From NCBI GenBank assembly GCA_015654835.1, contig JAATGG010000278.1, positions 1-61,821 of the forward strand: a DNA stretch of 61,821 nucleotides, in the 5' to 3' direction. Of this stretch, positions 18,702 to 28,032 are shown in pieces. Origin of the DNA: Terriglobales bacterium (GTDB lineage: Bacteria > Acidobacteriota > Terriglobia > Terriglobales > Acidobacteriaceae). The notes beneath the pieces are model-generated. The model saw only the letters and a program-made list of their open reading frames with translations. It searched no databases and was not told where the DNA came from. Both the position numbers and the translations under genes were made by a program. Positions within the stretch are counted from its first letter, which is position 1. Each line of letters starts with the position of its first letter.

Positions 18702-20858
18702 ATGGCTCGTGCCGCTCTCGCTAACGCCGGTCAGTCAGCCCAAGCCCTGGGCACCGTATTTACGCCTACGCCGCTCGCCGTCGAGCCGCGAACGGTCCTC
18801 AAACCTTCCCAAGGCCGCAATCGCGTCCTTATCGAAGACGTTACTCCGCAGATCGATGCAGGACGGCATCCCGTTCGGCGCATCGCCGGCGATGCGATAA
18901 ACGTTGCGGCGGCTGTCTTCGCAGATGGGCACGACCACTTAGGAGCCCGCCTGCTCTATCGCCACAGTTCCGAAAAGCGCTGGCGCTTCACAGCCATGGC
19001 GGCAGGCGTCAACGATCTCTGGACCGGTTCCTTCAAGGTAGACAAACTTGGCTCGTGGAGTTTTACGGTTCTCGGTTGGATCGATCACTTCGAGACCTGG
19101 GCGAGCGATTTGGAGAAACGGATTGCGGCACAGGCCAACTCCCAGATTCCTGCATCGGATGCCATGTTGGAAACCGTGTCGCAAGACATTCCGCTTGCGC
19201 TTCGCTCCGGGGCGATCCTGACTCGCGAGGCGGCGAGAAGAGCGCGCGGCGCGGATGCCAAGCGCCTGCTTGAAATAAGTAAATCGCTTCATTCCCTGGC
19301 CGATCAAAATGCGGCGTTCTATGAATACCCGCTTAGCAGAGAGGCGCTGGCGTTGGTGGCCCGCTATCCCGATCTGAGCCGGGCTACGCGCTTCGAGCCC
19401 GAGTTAACGGTCTGGGTCGATCGCGAACGGGCCCGCTTCTCCGCATGGTACGAACTCTTTCCGCGTTCCGCATCTCCTATTCCAGGCCGGCACGGAACCT
19501 TTGCCGACGTGGAACGACAGCTTCCGGAAATTGCCGACATGGGTTTCGACATTCTTTACCTGCCGCCCATTCACCCCGTCGGGCGCGCTTTTCGTAAAGG
19601 GCCCGAGAACGCGGTTACCGCAGACGCTGACGATCCGGGCAGTCCGTGGGCTATCGGCGACAAGGCGGCGGTCAAGAGTCCGGCGCATAGGGAAGACGAC
19701 GGGGGGCATAAGTCCATTCACCCTCAACTGGGCACCTTTGCCGGCTTTGACCGGCTGGTCACATCCACTCAGGCCCATGGGCTTGAGATTGCATTGGACA
19801 TCGCGTTCCAGTGTTCGCCCGATCACCCCTGGGTGACGAAGCATCCGGACTGGTTCATGATCCGCCCCGATGGGTCGATTCAGTATGCCGAGAATCCTCC
19901 CAAGAAATATCAGGACATCTATCCGCTGAATTTCGAGTCTCCCGATTGGCGGGGCTTGTGGGACGAACTCTATTCCGTTTTCGAGTTTTGGATTCGACAT
20001 GGCGTCCGAATTTTCCGCGTCGATAATCCTCATACCAAGGCGATGCGCTTTTGGGAGTGGTGCCTGACCAAGCTGCGAACCAACTATCCAGACACCATCT
20101 TTCTGGCCGAAGCATTTACCCGGCCGCACATTATGTACTGGCTGGCAAAAGGCGGATTCACGCAGTCCTATACCTATTTCACCTGGCGCAATACAAAGCA
20201 GGAGTTGCAGGCTTATCTCGAAGAGATTACGCAGCCGCCCATCAGCGATTTCTTCCGGCCCAGTTTCTGGCCCAACACTCCGGACATTCTGCATAAGTCG
20301 CTGCAGGAAGGAGGCCGCGCAGCTTTCATGCAGCGTGTTATTTTGGCCTCGACCTTGTCGGCAAGCTATGGCATCTATGGGCCTGCCTATGAACTGGGGG
20401 AGAACGCCGCTGCCAAGCCTGCGCCGGGCAAGACCGAGTCGGAAGAATATCTGCATAGCGAAAAGTACGAGATTCGCCAGAGGGATCGCAATGCGCCAGG
20501 ATCTCTTGTGCCGCTGATCCGCACTCTCAATCAGATACGGAATGCCAATCCCGCTTTGCGGACCAATGAGTCTCTGCGCTTCCATGCCCTCGATAACCAG
20601 AATCTGCTGTGCTACTCGAAGTCGACGCCCGACTTCGGGAATACGATTCTCGTTGCCGTCAATCTCGACTTCTTCAACGAGCAGAGCGGCTGGACCGATC
20701 TGGACCTGGATCGACTGGGTCTATCCGCCGACCAGCCCTTCGTAGTGGAAGACCTGTTGACCGGGGCTCAGTACACATGGCAGGGCCGCAGGAATTATGT
20801 GGCACTGCGGCCTGGCACACAGCCCGCGCATATTTTGCGGATCGTTCGCCGGCCTTGA
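18702..20858 (+). CDS. glgE: Alpha-1,4-glucan:maltose-1-phosphate maltosyltransferase
   Basis: GlgE transfers maltose from maltose-1-phosphate to the non-reducing end of alpha-1,4-glucans. The protein is 718 residues, normal for the family. The N domain begins after a 40-residue leader at RVLIEDVTPQIDAGRHPVRR, with VFADGHD typical of GlgE. The GH13_3 catalytic barrel has IHPVGRAFRKGP, the nucleophile region FRVDNPHTKAMRFWEW (near residue 440) and FLAEAFTRP with the acid/base Glu. The treS-maltokinase fusion follows after 72 bp, and together they convert trehalose to alpha-glucan through maltose and maltose-1-phosphate. No branching enzyme gene is in the window. Confidence 0.95.
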   Translation: MARAALANAGQSAQALGTVFTPTPLAVEPRTVLKPSQGRNRVLIEDVTPQIDAGRHPVRRIAGDAINVAAAVFADGHDHLGARLLYRHSSEKRWRFTAMAAGVNDLWTGSFKVDKLGSWSFTVLGWIDHFETWASDLEKRIAAQANSQIPASDAMLETVSQDIPLALRSGAILTREAARRARGADAKRLLEISKSLHSLADQNAAFYEYPLSREALALVARYPDLSRATRFEPELTVWVDRERARFSAWYELFPRSASPIPGRHGTFADVERQLPEIADMGFDILYLPPIHPVGRAFRKGPENAVTADADDPGSPWAIGDKAAVKSPAHREDDGGHKSIHPQLGTFAGFDRLVTSTQAHGLEIALDIAFQCSPDHPWVTKHPDWFMIRPDGSIQYAENPPKKYQDIYPLNFESPDWRGLWDELYSVFEFWIRHGVRIFRVDNPHTKAMRFWEWCLTKLRTNYPDTIFLAEAFTRPHIMYWLAKGGFTQSYTYFTWRNTKQELQAYLEEITQPPISDFFRPSFWPNTPDILHKSLQEGGRAAFMQRVILASTLSASYGIYGPAYELGENAAAKPAPGKTESEEYLHSEKYEIRQRDRNAPGSLVPLIRTLNQIRNANPALRTNESLRFHALDNQNLLCYSKSTPDFGNTILVAVNLDFFNEQSGWTDLDLDRLGLSADQPFVVEDLLTGAQYTWQGRRNYVALRPGTQPAHILRIVRRP

Positions 20859-20930
20859 GACGGGCCTGTATCTGTGCAGGCTGCCCCTACCGGAGGAAAC
20901 GCGCATCCAATGTACTCGGAGAGTTAGAGA

Positions 20931-23900
20931 GTGAAAAAGCTGGCAAGCGCGACCGATCCTTTCTGGTATAAAGACGCGATCATCTACGAACTGCATGTGC
21001 GTGCCTTTGCCGACTCCAATGGCGACGGCATCGGCGACTTTCCCGGCCTGCTTTCACGACTCGACTACCTTCAGGATCTTGGCGTCACATGCATCTGGCT
21101 ATTGCCGTTCTTTCCTTCTCCGCTGCGCGATGACGGCTACGACATTGCCAATTATGTCGATGTCAATCCTTCTTATGGGACGCTGAACGACTTCAAAGCC
21201 TTTCTCGATGCAGCCCACCAGCGCAACATGCAGGTGATGATCGAGCTGGTCATCAATCACACCAGCGATCAGCATCCCTGGTTCAAGGCTGCCCGCCTCG
21301 CTCCGCCAGGCTCGCCGGCACGCGAGATGTATGTCTGGTCCAATACGGACCAGGTGTATAAGGATGCGCGCATCATCTTTACCGACACCGAGAAATCCAA
21401 CTGGACCTGGGATGAGACGGCTAAGGCTTATTACTGGCATCGTTTTTTCTCGCATCAACCCGACCTCAATTTCGATAACCCGAGAGTGATCGAAGAAGTC
21501 CTCAAGGCCATGCGGTTTTGGCTCGACATGGGTGTCGACGCGCTGCGCATGGACGCTATTCCGTACCTGGTCGAGCGGGACGGCACGTCCTGTGAAAATC
21601 TCCCGGAGACGCACTCCGTCATCAAGACGATCCGCGCGGCGATTGACGCAGGCTATGCCAACCGCCTGATTTTGGCGGAAGCCAATCAATGGCCAGCCGA
21701 CGTGCGCCCCTATTTCGGCGAGGGGGACGAGTGCCATATGGCCTTTCATTTCCCTCTCATGCCCCGCATCTATATGGCTCTCAGGCAAGAAGACCGCCTG
21801 CCGATTACCGATATCATGGCGCAAACGCCGCCGATTCCGGATAACTGCCAGTGGGGCCTGTTCCTGCGCAATCATGACGAACTTACGCTGGAGATGGTGA
21901 CCGACGACGAGCGCGATTATATGTATTTCGCTTATTCCGCCGATCCGCGTATGCGCGTGAATGTGGGCATTCGGCGCAGGCTGGCACCGCTGGTGGATAA
22001 CAATCGCCGCCGCATCGAACTGCTGAATTCGCTTCTGCTCAGCTTTCCGGGCACGCCGATTCTCTACTATGGCGACGAGATCGGGATGGGCGACAATATC
22101 TATCTTGGCGACCGCAACGGCGTGCGCACGCCTATGCAGTGGACCTCGGACCGCAATGCGGGCTTCTCGAAGTGCGACCCGGCGCGACTCTATTTCCCTG
22201 TGGTCATGGACCCCATCTATGGCTACCAGGTGGTCAACGTCGAGGCCCAACTCAGCGATCAGTCGAGCCTGCTGCACTGGACGCGGAACATGATTGCGCT
22301 CCGCAAGCTTTTCCAGGTTTTTGGCCGCGGCACTCTGAGCTTCTTGAACCCCACGAACCGCAAGGTGCTCGCGTATCTTCGCGACCTCGATCGCGGAGAC
22401 GGCTCGCACGAGACGGTGCTCTGCGTGGCGAACCTGAGCCGCTTCGCCCAGCCCGTCTCACTCGATCTGGCCAACTATGCAGGCTTTGAACCGGTGGAGA
22501 TGCTGGGCTATGTTCCGTTTCCCACCATCACTGAAACTCCGTACTCGCTAACGCTTGCGCCTTATTCGTTTCTCTGGCTCGAACTTCAGCCGGCTGTCCC
22601 CCATATGGATCTGCTGCCGGACCCGCTGGTCGAAGAGGCGCAGATCGAAGCCACTGCGGATAAATCGGCAGACCCGGCAGTCGCACTCGATGTGCTGACC
22701 AAGGGGTGGTCCGGTTTGTTCGCCGGCCATGGGCGGGCGCTGCTGGAAACCGCGCTGCTGCCGTGGCTGCCGCTGCAGCGGTGGTTTGGAGCCAAGACTC
22801 GCAAGATTCAATCCGCACGCGTGCTTGACTGGGTGGAGCTTCCGGCGGCGAGCACGGCGGCCTTGCCGGCTGCGCTGCTCTTTGTGGAGATTGCCTATCT
22901 TGACGGTTCCGCGGATGTGTATCAATTGCCGCTCGCGGCGAGCGCAGGAGCAGATGCAGAAGAGTTGACCGCCAATCATCCACTGAGCATCGTCGTTACG
23001 CTGGCGTCGCCTGCCGGACCGACCGTGCTGCACGATGCCACGACGCGGGAGGATTTCCGTCAGGGATTGCTCACGCTTATCGAGCGGAATGCGACACTGG
23101 CGCTCGCGACCTCGCACACGGCTACGCTCGAAGTTGATGGGGCGATTGGCGGCGGTATGCCTCCAGTTCCGGATTCCGGGGCTCCCCTCGAAGAGCCACT
23201 TGGCATGCCGGCTCAACCGGCGGCTGCCGGTTTGCCGGTGGTGCCTGCGCCACTCACTGCCCAGCCTGGGGAGGTCGCTGCGCCGCCACGCTCCAGCGCT
23301 GCAGGCGTTCCCTCTTCTGCGACGCAGCGTCTGCAGCCCCGTGAGTCGCCCTCAGCCGGAGATCCGACGCCTCACGGAGGCCGGCTGGATGGGCAGGCTT
23401 CCAGCGCTTTTGCCGGAATGCGGGGCGGGCAGTATTTGAGCTCGCGGATGGGCTCGGCGGAGCAATCCAACACTTCAATTCTTTATGGGAAGCAATTCAT
23501 TCTGAAGCTCTTCCGGCGCTTGCAGCCGGGAGAAAATCCGGACGTGGAGATTGGCCGTTTTCTCACCGAGGTCGCTCACTTCTCGCGCATTGCGCCGTTT
23601 ATGGGAGAGATCACCATCACTCCCGAGGGGGGCGAAAAGACCACGACGGCCATGCTGCAAGGGCTGGTAGAGAACCAGGGAGATGGTTGGGGATGGTTTC
23701 TTGAGCAGCTTGCCTCGTTCTTTTCCGCGGTGTGTGAGCTTGCTGCTCCGGCGGAGGCGTCGGCGCCCAGCTTTCTTCGCGAGAGTGCTCCCGCACAGCA
23801 GGCATTGGAGTTTGCCCGCACCTCAATCGAGGCGGCGGCACTCCTTGGCCGCCGCACTGCCGAGATGCACCTTGCCCTTGCAACACCGACAAACAACCCG

Positions 23901-24593
23901 GCCTTTGCGGCAGAGGCTTACACGGCAGACGACCTCGCCCGGGATGCCCGGCGGACAGAGGCCCAACTCGCCTCGACGCTGGAAGCGCTCAAAGCCAAAC
24001 TCGCTACGTTCGACGATGTGACTGCAGACGCGGCGGCGCTGCTGCTGTCGAGGCGGTTGGAGCTTATCGCGCGGACCGAGGCAATCGCGCACTCCGCGGC
24101 AGCCGGCCAGCGCATCCGAATCCATGGCGACTACCACCTGGGGCAAACACTTCGCGTGGGTGGCCATGCAGCCGAAGAAAGCGCGCAAGAGGGAGATTTT
24201 GTCCTGCTGGACTTTGAAGGCGAACCCGCCCGGCCCCTCGCCCAACGGCGCGAAAAGCAGTCGCCGTTGAGGGACGTGGCGGGCATGATTCGTTCATTTT
24301 CTTATGCGGCCCATACGGGGCTCGAACACTTTTTCGCAGCCAGCCCCGAGCGCACGGGTTCTGAAGCTCTTACGGCTTGGGCTTTCTTCTGGCAGAACTC
24401 GGCGGCGTCGGAGATCTTACGCGCCTATCGCGCAACCATCGCGGCGAATCCCGACCTTCTGCCTCCTGCCGAGCAGGCGCAGACGCTGCTGGATGGCTAC
24501 CTGTTGGAAAAAGCACTCTATGAGTTGCTCTACGAGCTTAACAATCGACCGGGATGGCTTCGCATTCCAATTACCGGCATCCTATCGTTATAG
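20931..24593 (+). CDS. treS-mak: Trehalose synthase (TreS) fused to maltokinase (Mak)
   Basis: This 1220-residue fusion interconverts trehalose and maltose (TreS, about residues 1-560) and phosphorylates maltose to maltose-1-phosphate for GlgE (Mak, about 590-1220). TreS motifs: DPFWYKDAIIYELHVRAFAD, ALRMDAIPYLVERDGTSCEN with the nucleophile Asp (near 206), and LRNHDELTLEMVTDDERDYM. Mak motifs: RIRIHGDYHLGQTLR (near 1064) and LLDFEGEPARPL (near 1093), the kinase catalytic and metal residues. Between the Mak cap and the kinase core lies a low-complexity Pro/Ala/Gly/Ser-rich segment, about residues 736-825, not usual in Mak. The start is GTG at 20931 behind GGAGAG. It is in an operon with glgE. 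Confidence 0.94.
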   Translation: MKKLASATDPFWYKDAIIYELHVRAFADSNGDGIGDFPGLLSRLDYLQDLGVTCIWLLPFFPSPLRDDGYDIANYVDVNPSYGTLNDFKAFLDAAHQRNMQVMIELVINHTSDQHPWFKAARLAPPGSPAREMYVWSNTDQVYKDARIIFTDTEKSNWTWDETAKAYYWHRFFSHQPDLNFDNPRVIEEVLKAMRFWLDMGVDALRMDAIPYLVERDGTSCENLPETHSVIKTIRAAIDAGYANRLILAEANQWPADVRPYFGEGDECHMAFHFPLMPRIYMALRQEDRLPITDIMAQTPPIPDNCQWGLFLRNHDELTLEMVTDDERDYMYFAYSADPRMRVNVGIRRRLAPLVDNNRRRIELLNSLLLSFPGTPILYYGDEIGMGDNIYLGDRNGVRTPMQWTSDRNAGFSKCDPARLYFPVVMDPIYGYQVVNVEAQLSDQSSLLHWTRNMIALRKLFQVFGRGTLSFLNPTNRKVLAYLRDLDRGDGSHETVLCVANLSRFAQPVSLDLANYAGFEPVEMLGYVPFPTITETPYSLTLAPYSFLWLELQPAVPHMDLLPDPLVEEAQIEATADKSADPAVALDVLTKGWSGLFAGHGRALLETALLPWLPLQRWFGAKTRKIQSARVLDWVELPAASTAALPAALLFVEIAYLDGSADVYQLPLAASAGADAEELTANHPLSIVVTLASPAGPTVLHDATTREDFRQGLLTLIERNATLALATSHTATLEVDGAIGGGMPPVPDSGAPLEEPLGMPAQPAAAGLPVVPAPLTAQPGEVAAPPRSSAAGVPSSATQRLQPRESPSAGDPTPHGGRLDGQASSAFAGMRGGQYLSSRMGSAEQSNTSILYGKQFILKLFRRLQPGENPDVEIGRFLTEVAHFSRIAPFMGEITITPEGGEKTTTAMLQGLVENQGDGWGWFLEQLASFFSAVCELAAPAEASAPSFLRESAPAQQALEFARTSIEAAALLGRRTAEMHLALATPTNNPAFAAEAYTADDLARDARRTEAQLASTLEALKAKLATFDDVTADAAALLLSRRLELIARTEAIAHSAAAGQRIRIHGDYHLGQTLRVGGHAAEESAQEGDFVLLDFEGEPARPLAQRREKQSPLRDVAGMIRSFSYAAHTGLEHFFAASPERTGSEALTAWAFFWQNSAASEILRAYRATIAANPDLLPPAEQAQTLLDGYLLEKALYELLYELNNRPGWLRIPITGILSL

Positions 24594-24668
24594 AATCGTC
24601 TGACCTGAGGATTGGGGGCCGGCAGTTGCCGAACCGAGGCCGCTTCAGCACAAGTTCTTGCGAAAAAT

Positions 24669-25859
24669 ATGGCGACAACAGACCCAGCTTCCGAACTCAC
24701 GTCTCCGCCGGCACAGAGCGCGGCCAGCTTGCTGGTGATGGTTGCCGCGATGCCGCCGGAGCAGGTGGAGAAGGTTCTCGCCAACCTGGCCGCTTCTTTC
24801 CCTGCCGACGGACTGCTGATCGCAACTCAAAATGAGCTGGCTGCGGCTTCCAATCCCGCTCTTCGCATTGTCCCTGCCCCCACCACCAACGCTACGTGGA
24901 CACTCACCGCCGCCGATTTCGCCAACGCATACCAACTCGCCCAGAAACATGAGGCACGAGCGATCCTGATGCTGGGTCCAGAAGCCGGTTCGCTGCAGAC
25001 CTCGGCGTTGCGCGATCTTGCCGGGGCCGTTCTGACCGCATCCATCGACCTCGCGGTGCCTTGCTACGATCTTCCCCCTCACGCAGGCCTGGTCAACTCC
25101 GCGATTCTTTACCCGCTGACGCGCAGCTTGTTTGCAGCCCGCGTGCGCTTTCCATTGGCCATCGATTTGGGATTGTCGCTGCGCATGGCCGAACGCCTGG
25201 CCAATGCCGCCCAACGTTTTACCGCGCTGAACCAGGGCGATGCGATCTTGTGGCCGGCAAATGAAGCGGTAGCTGCGGGCTACTCAATCGACGAGTTCGA
25301 CGTGGGACCGCGCGTGCTGCCGCAACCGGCAGACCCGGATATTCGAGCGATTCTCGCGTCGGTTACCGGCTCTTTATTCGCAGACATCGAAGCCAAGGCC
25401 GCATTTTGGCAGAGGCCTCGGCGGTTGCCGCCGCCGCGCCCCGCCGTGGCCCACAAGCCGCTGGCCGAGGGCAGTTCCGACGTTGGCTCGATGGTCGAGG
25501 CCTTTCGGCTCGCCTACACCAACCTGCAGGAAATATGGTCGCTCGTTCTGCCGCCCAATTCTTTGCTCGGACTTAAACGGCTTTCCGTCGTCGATGCCGC
25601 CGCTTTCAGGATGCCCGACACCCTGTGGGTGCGCATTGTCTTCGATTTTCTGATCGCGTACCGGCTGCGCACGATCAACCGCGGACATCTGCTCGGCGCG
25701 CTGATTCCGCTGTATCTCGCGTGGGTGGCGGGGCACATCAATGCCGCCGCCTCGGGCATCAATTCCGAGAGCCACATTGAGACGCTGGCCACTCACTTCG
25801 AGGCCGATAAGCCGTATCTTGTGGCCCGCTGGCGCTGGCCGGACAGGTTCAATCCATGA
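24669..25859 (+). CDS. Glycosyltransferase-like protein of the glucosylglycerate synthase type
   Basis: This 396-residue protein is not annotated with certainty. The stretch around residues 145-169 (ILYPLTRSLFAARVRFPLA then IDLGLS) resembles the conserved YPLTRALYG...P-x-x-DFGLS region of glucosylglycerate and mannosylglycerate synthase-like GT-A enzymes. The N-terminal Ala-rich part corresponds to the nucleotide-sugar fold, but I do not see a clear DXD motif, so activity is uncertain. The gene lies 75 bp after treS-mak and overlaps the next ORF frame, suggesting a role in the same compatible-solute or glucan pathway. The ATG at 24669 is chosen; an upstream TTG at 24612 follows TGAGGA and is possible. 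Confidence 0.55.
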   Translation: MATTDPASELTSPPAQSAASLLVMVAAMPPEQVEKVLANLAASFPADGLLIATQNELAAASNPALRIVPAPTTNATWTLTAADFANAYQLAQKHEARAILMLGPEAGSLQTSALRDLAGAVLTASIDLAVPCYDLPPHAGLVNSAILYPLTRSLFAARVRFPLAIDLGLSLRMAERLANAAQRFTALNQGDAILWPANEAVAAGYSIDEFDVGPRVLPQPADPDIRAILASVTGSLFADIEAKAAFWQRPRRLPPPRPAVAHKPLAEGSSDVGSMVEAFRLAYTNLQEIWSLVLPPNSLLGLKRLSVVDAAAFRMPDTLWVRIVFDFLIAYRLRTINRGHLLGALIPLYLAWVAGHINAAASGINSESHIETLATHFEADKPYLVARWRWPDRFNP

Positions 25860-25981
25860 GCGCTCTGCTGCCCATCTTCGCCGTCCGGTCTATGACTGCC
25901 CTGTGCGTCCAGAGCGAGGCCATGAGCCATCTCATCAACTTTGCAGAACACAGCAAGAGAGTGATTCAAGGAGTGAGTCCC

Positions 25982-26788
25982 ATGCACATCATCCTTGCCA
26001 GCATGTTCCAACAAACCGCATATCAGGCCACACAGGCGCTGTCTGTGGACAACAGCACCATCTGGCGCCATATGTCCGACGCGCTCCATCAGTCGCTCTA
26101 CCGTGTGCTCTCACTGCTCATCGCGGTTCTGCCGGGCATTCTCGCGTTCTTTGTCGCGCTGGGCATTTTCACCCTGATCGGCATGGCGATTTCGGCGCTG
26201 CTGCGCCGCGGCCTGACATTGATCAAGTTCGACGATCGGCTCAACCAGGGCAATACCGAGTGGGCACCGTCAAGCTCCCCCACCGCACTGGCTGCGCGGG
26301 CATCCTTCTGGGCCTGCGTGCTGCTCGGGCTCGTCATCGGCGTTTCAGCCTTCGATGCATCGTATGCGACAGGAGCAACGCTTCCCTTCCCGCTGCTGCC
26401 CTACCTGACGCACGCGGTGGGCGCGATGCTGCTGCTGGTTGCAGGCACGCTGATCGCGCGGTTTCTGGCGCGCTCGGTGCTTATCGGCGCAGTGAATGCA
26501 CAACTGCAATATGCGCGGTTCCTGTCCCTCGGCGTCAAGTGGCTGGTGCTGGTGTTAACTGCCGCCATGGTTCTCGACCACCTGCAGGTAGGCGGCAACA
26601 TTGTCGAACTGGCCTTCGGCATTCTCTTCGGCGGCATCGTGCTCACGCTTGCGCTGGCTGTGGGACTTGGCTCCCGCGACCTGGTCAGCCGCTCCCTTGA
26701 AAGCCATGTGGAGCGCACGACCGAACGCGCCGCGCCCCAGCACACCACTGCCGGAGCAGGCACGGGGGAGTCGATCCGGCATTTCTAG
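25982..26788 (+). CDS. Small-conductance mechanosensitive channel-like membrane protein
   Basis: This 268-residue protein has about five hydrophobic helices, including VLSLLIAVLPGILAFFVALG and a C-terminal pair. It resembles MS channel proteins with the conserved TM-helix repeat (LFGGIVLTLALAVGLGSRDLV is the typical pore-lining-like end), but has no large cytoplasmic beta domain. The ATG at 25982 follows AAGGAG at good distance; an upstream in-frame ATG at 25856 overlaps the previous stop and would add 42 residues lacking similarity. It sits at the end of the glgE-treS block, consistent with an osmotic-response function. Confidence 0.68.
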   Translation: MHIILASMFQQTAYQATQALSVDNSTIWRHMSDALHQSLYRVLSLLIAVLPGILAFFVALGIFTLIGMAISALLRRGLTLIKFDDRLNQGNTEWAPSSSPTALAARASFWACVLLGLVIGVSAFDASYATGATLPFPLLPYLTHAVGAMLLLVAGTLIARFLARSVLIGAVNAQLQYARFLSLGVKWLVLVLTAAMVLDHLQVGGNIVELAFGILFGGIVLTLALAVGLGSRDLVSRSLESHVERTTERAAPQHTTAGAGTGESIRHF

Positions 26789-26828
26789 CTGGAAGATGTA
26801 TGGGAGCGCATTGCACATGCAGATCGAA

Positions 26829-27827
26829 TTACTTTTTTGTTTCGGACGGTCCCGGCAGGGTAAAGAGATTAGCCGTCCGTCTCTCTGTCGCGATGGTCTC
26901 GATTTCGCTGTTGATCTCCGCGCCTAAGAGAAGCATGAGACCGGTCGTGTAGAACCAGGTGAGCAAAATGATGACCGCTCCCAGAGAACCATAGATCCGC
27001 GAATAGCTGTTGAAGTAATGCAGATAAGCCCGAAGGCCAAGAGAGGCCATCAACCAGCCGAAAATCCCAATCGCGCTGCCGGGGGTGAGCCATCTCCATT
27101 GACGGTTTTTCACGTCGGGAGCCCAGTAGTAGATCACCGCGAACGATAACGTCAGCAGGGCGGTGGATACGATCCAGCCCACAAACCTGGCCGCGATGGC
27201 AACGGTGACACCCGGCACGCGATTGGGGATCTGATGCATGGCCAGCCTGGCAACCACATCGGCCCCTAACATCGAAGCCAGGGTAAAGGTGACGATGAGC
27301 GTGAGAACGAGAGTTACGCCGATCGCACAGAGACGCGCATAGATATAGGACCGCGTCTCCTTGATGTTGCGAATCGCGTTCAGCGTGTCCTGGATAGCGG
27401 AGATGCCTACCGAAGCCGACCAGATGGCGGCGACCAGCCCGAAGGTGACTTTGCCGGAACTGGAGGCGGCGGTGGTCTCATTGAATGTTTCGAGGATGGT
27501 GCCGAGAGCCGAAGTGGGAATCACAAAGGCGAGATAATCCAGCAGCCTGTCGTAGATTTGATTGGCAGAGCGAGCCGCCAAGCCGAGAATCGAACTGGCA
27601 CTGAAGAGCGTCGGAAACAAGGCGAAGAGCGAATAAAAGCCCAGTTCGGCGGCATGTCCGAACACGCGGTCGGCGATGAGCGACTTCCATGTGCGTTTAG
27701 CGAGAAGCCGGAGGGGGACGCCTTGCAGGTTCCAGAGCGAATGGAGCGGAGAATGAGAAAAGAACTCCCGTACCCGCGGGGAAAGTTCCCCCGAACGATC
27801 ATCATGAGATGGAATGCCGATGATCAT
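26829..27827 (-). CDS. YihY/BrkB family inner-membrane protein
   Basis: This 332-residue protein belongs to the YihY/BrkB (UPF0761) family, with six predicted membrane segments, including AELGFYSLFALFPTLFSASS (family start), a central pair after SYIYARLCAIGVTLVLTLIV, and LGAVIILLTWFYTTGLMLLLGAEIN, the signature near the C terminus. Molecular function is unknown for most members. It converges with the mechanosensitive-type gene and has no clear operon partner. Confidence 0.88.
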   Translation of the reverse strand: MIIGIPSHDDRSGELSPRVREFFSHSPLHSLWNLQGVPLRLLAKRTWKSLIADRVFGHAAELGFYSLFALFPTLFSASSILGLAARSANQIYDRLLDYLAFVIPTSALGTILETFNETTAASSSGKVTFGLVAAIWSASVGISAIQDTLNAIRNIKETRSYIYARLCAIGVTLVLTLIVTFTLASMLGADVVARLAMHQIPNRVPGVTVAIAARFVGWIVSTALLTLSFAVIYYWAPDVKNRQWRWLTPGSAIGIFGWLMASLGLRAYLHYFNSYSRIYGSLGAVIILLTWFYTTGLMLLLGAEINSEIETIATERRTANLFTLPGPSETKK

Positions 27828-28032
27828 AGGCCCTCACTGTCAGGATTCACTCCCATCCAGGCTGTGTTAATGGATGCAAACCAGGGCCAGTGCGGTGCCC
27901 TGTCCTGTGAATCGTGGCCGTGGGAGCGGGTTCCGGGGCAAGGCCGGAAAGGACCAGACTCCTTTCCCGGTCACCTTGGCGGGTCACTTTGGCGGGATGA
28001 AAGCTCGTTTGTGGATTACCAATATTTATTGT

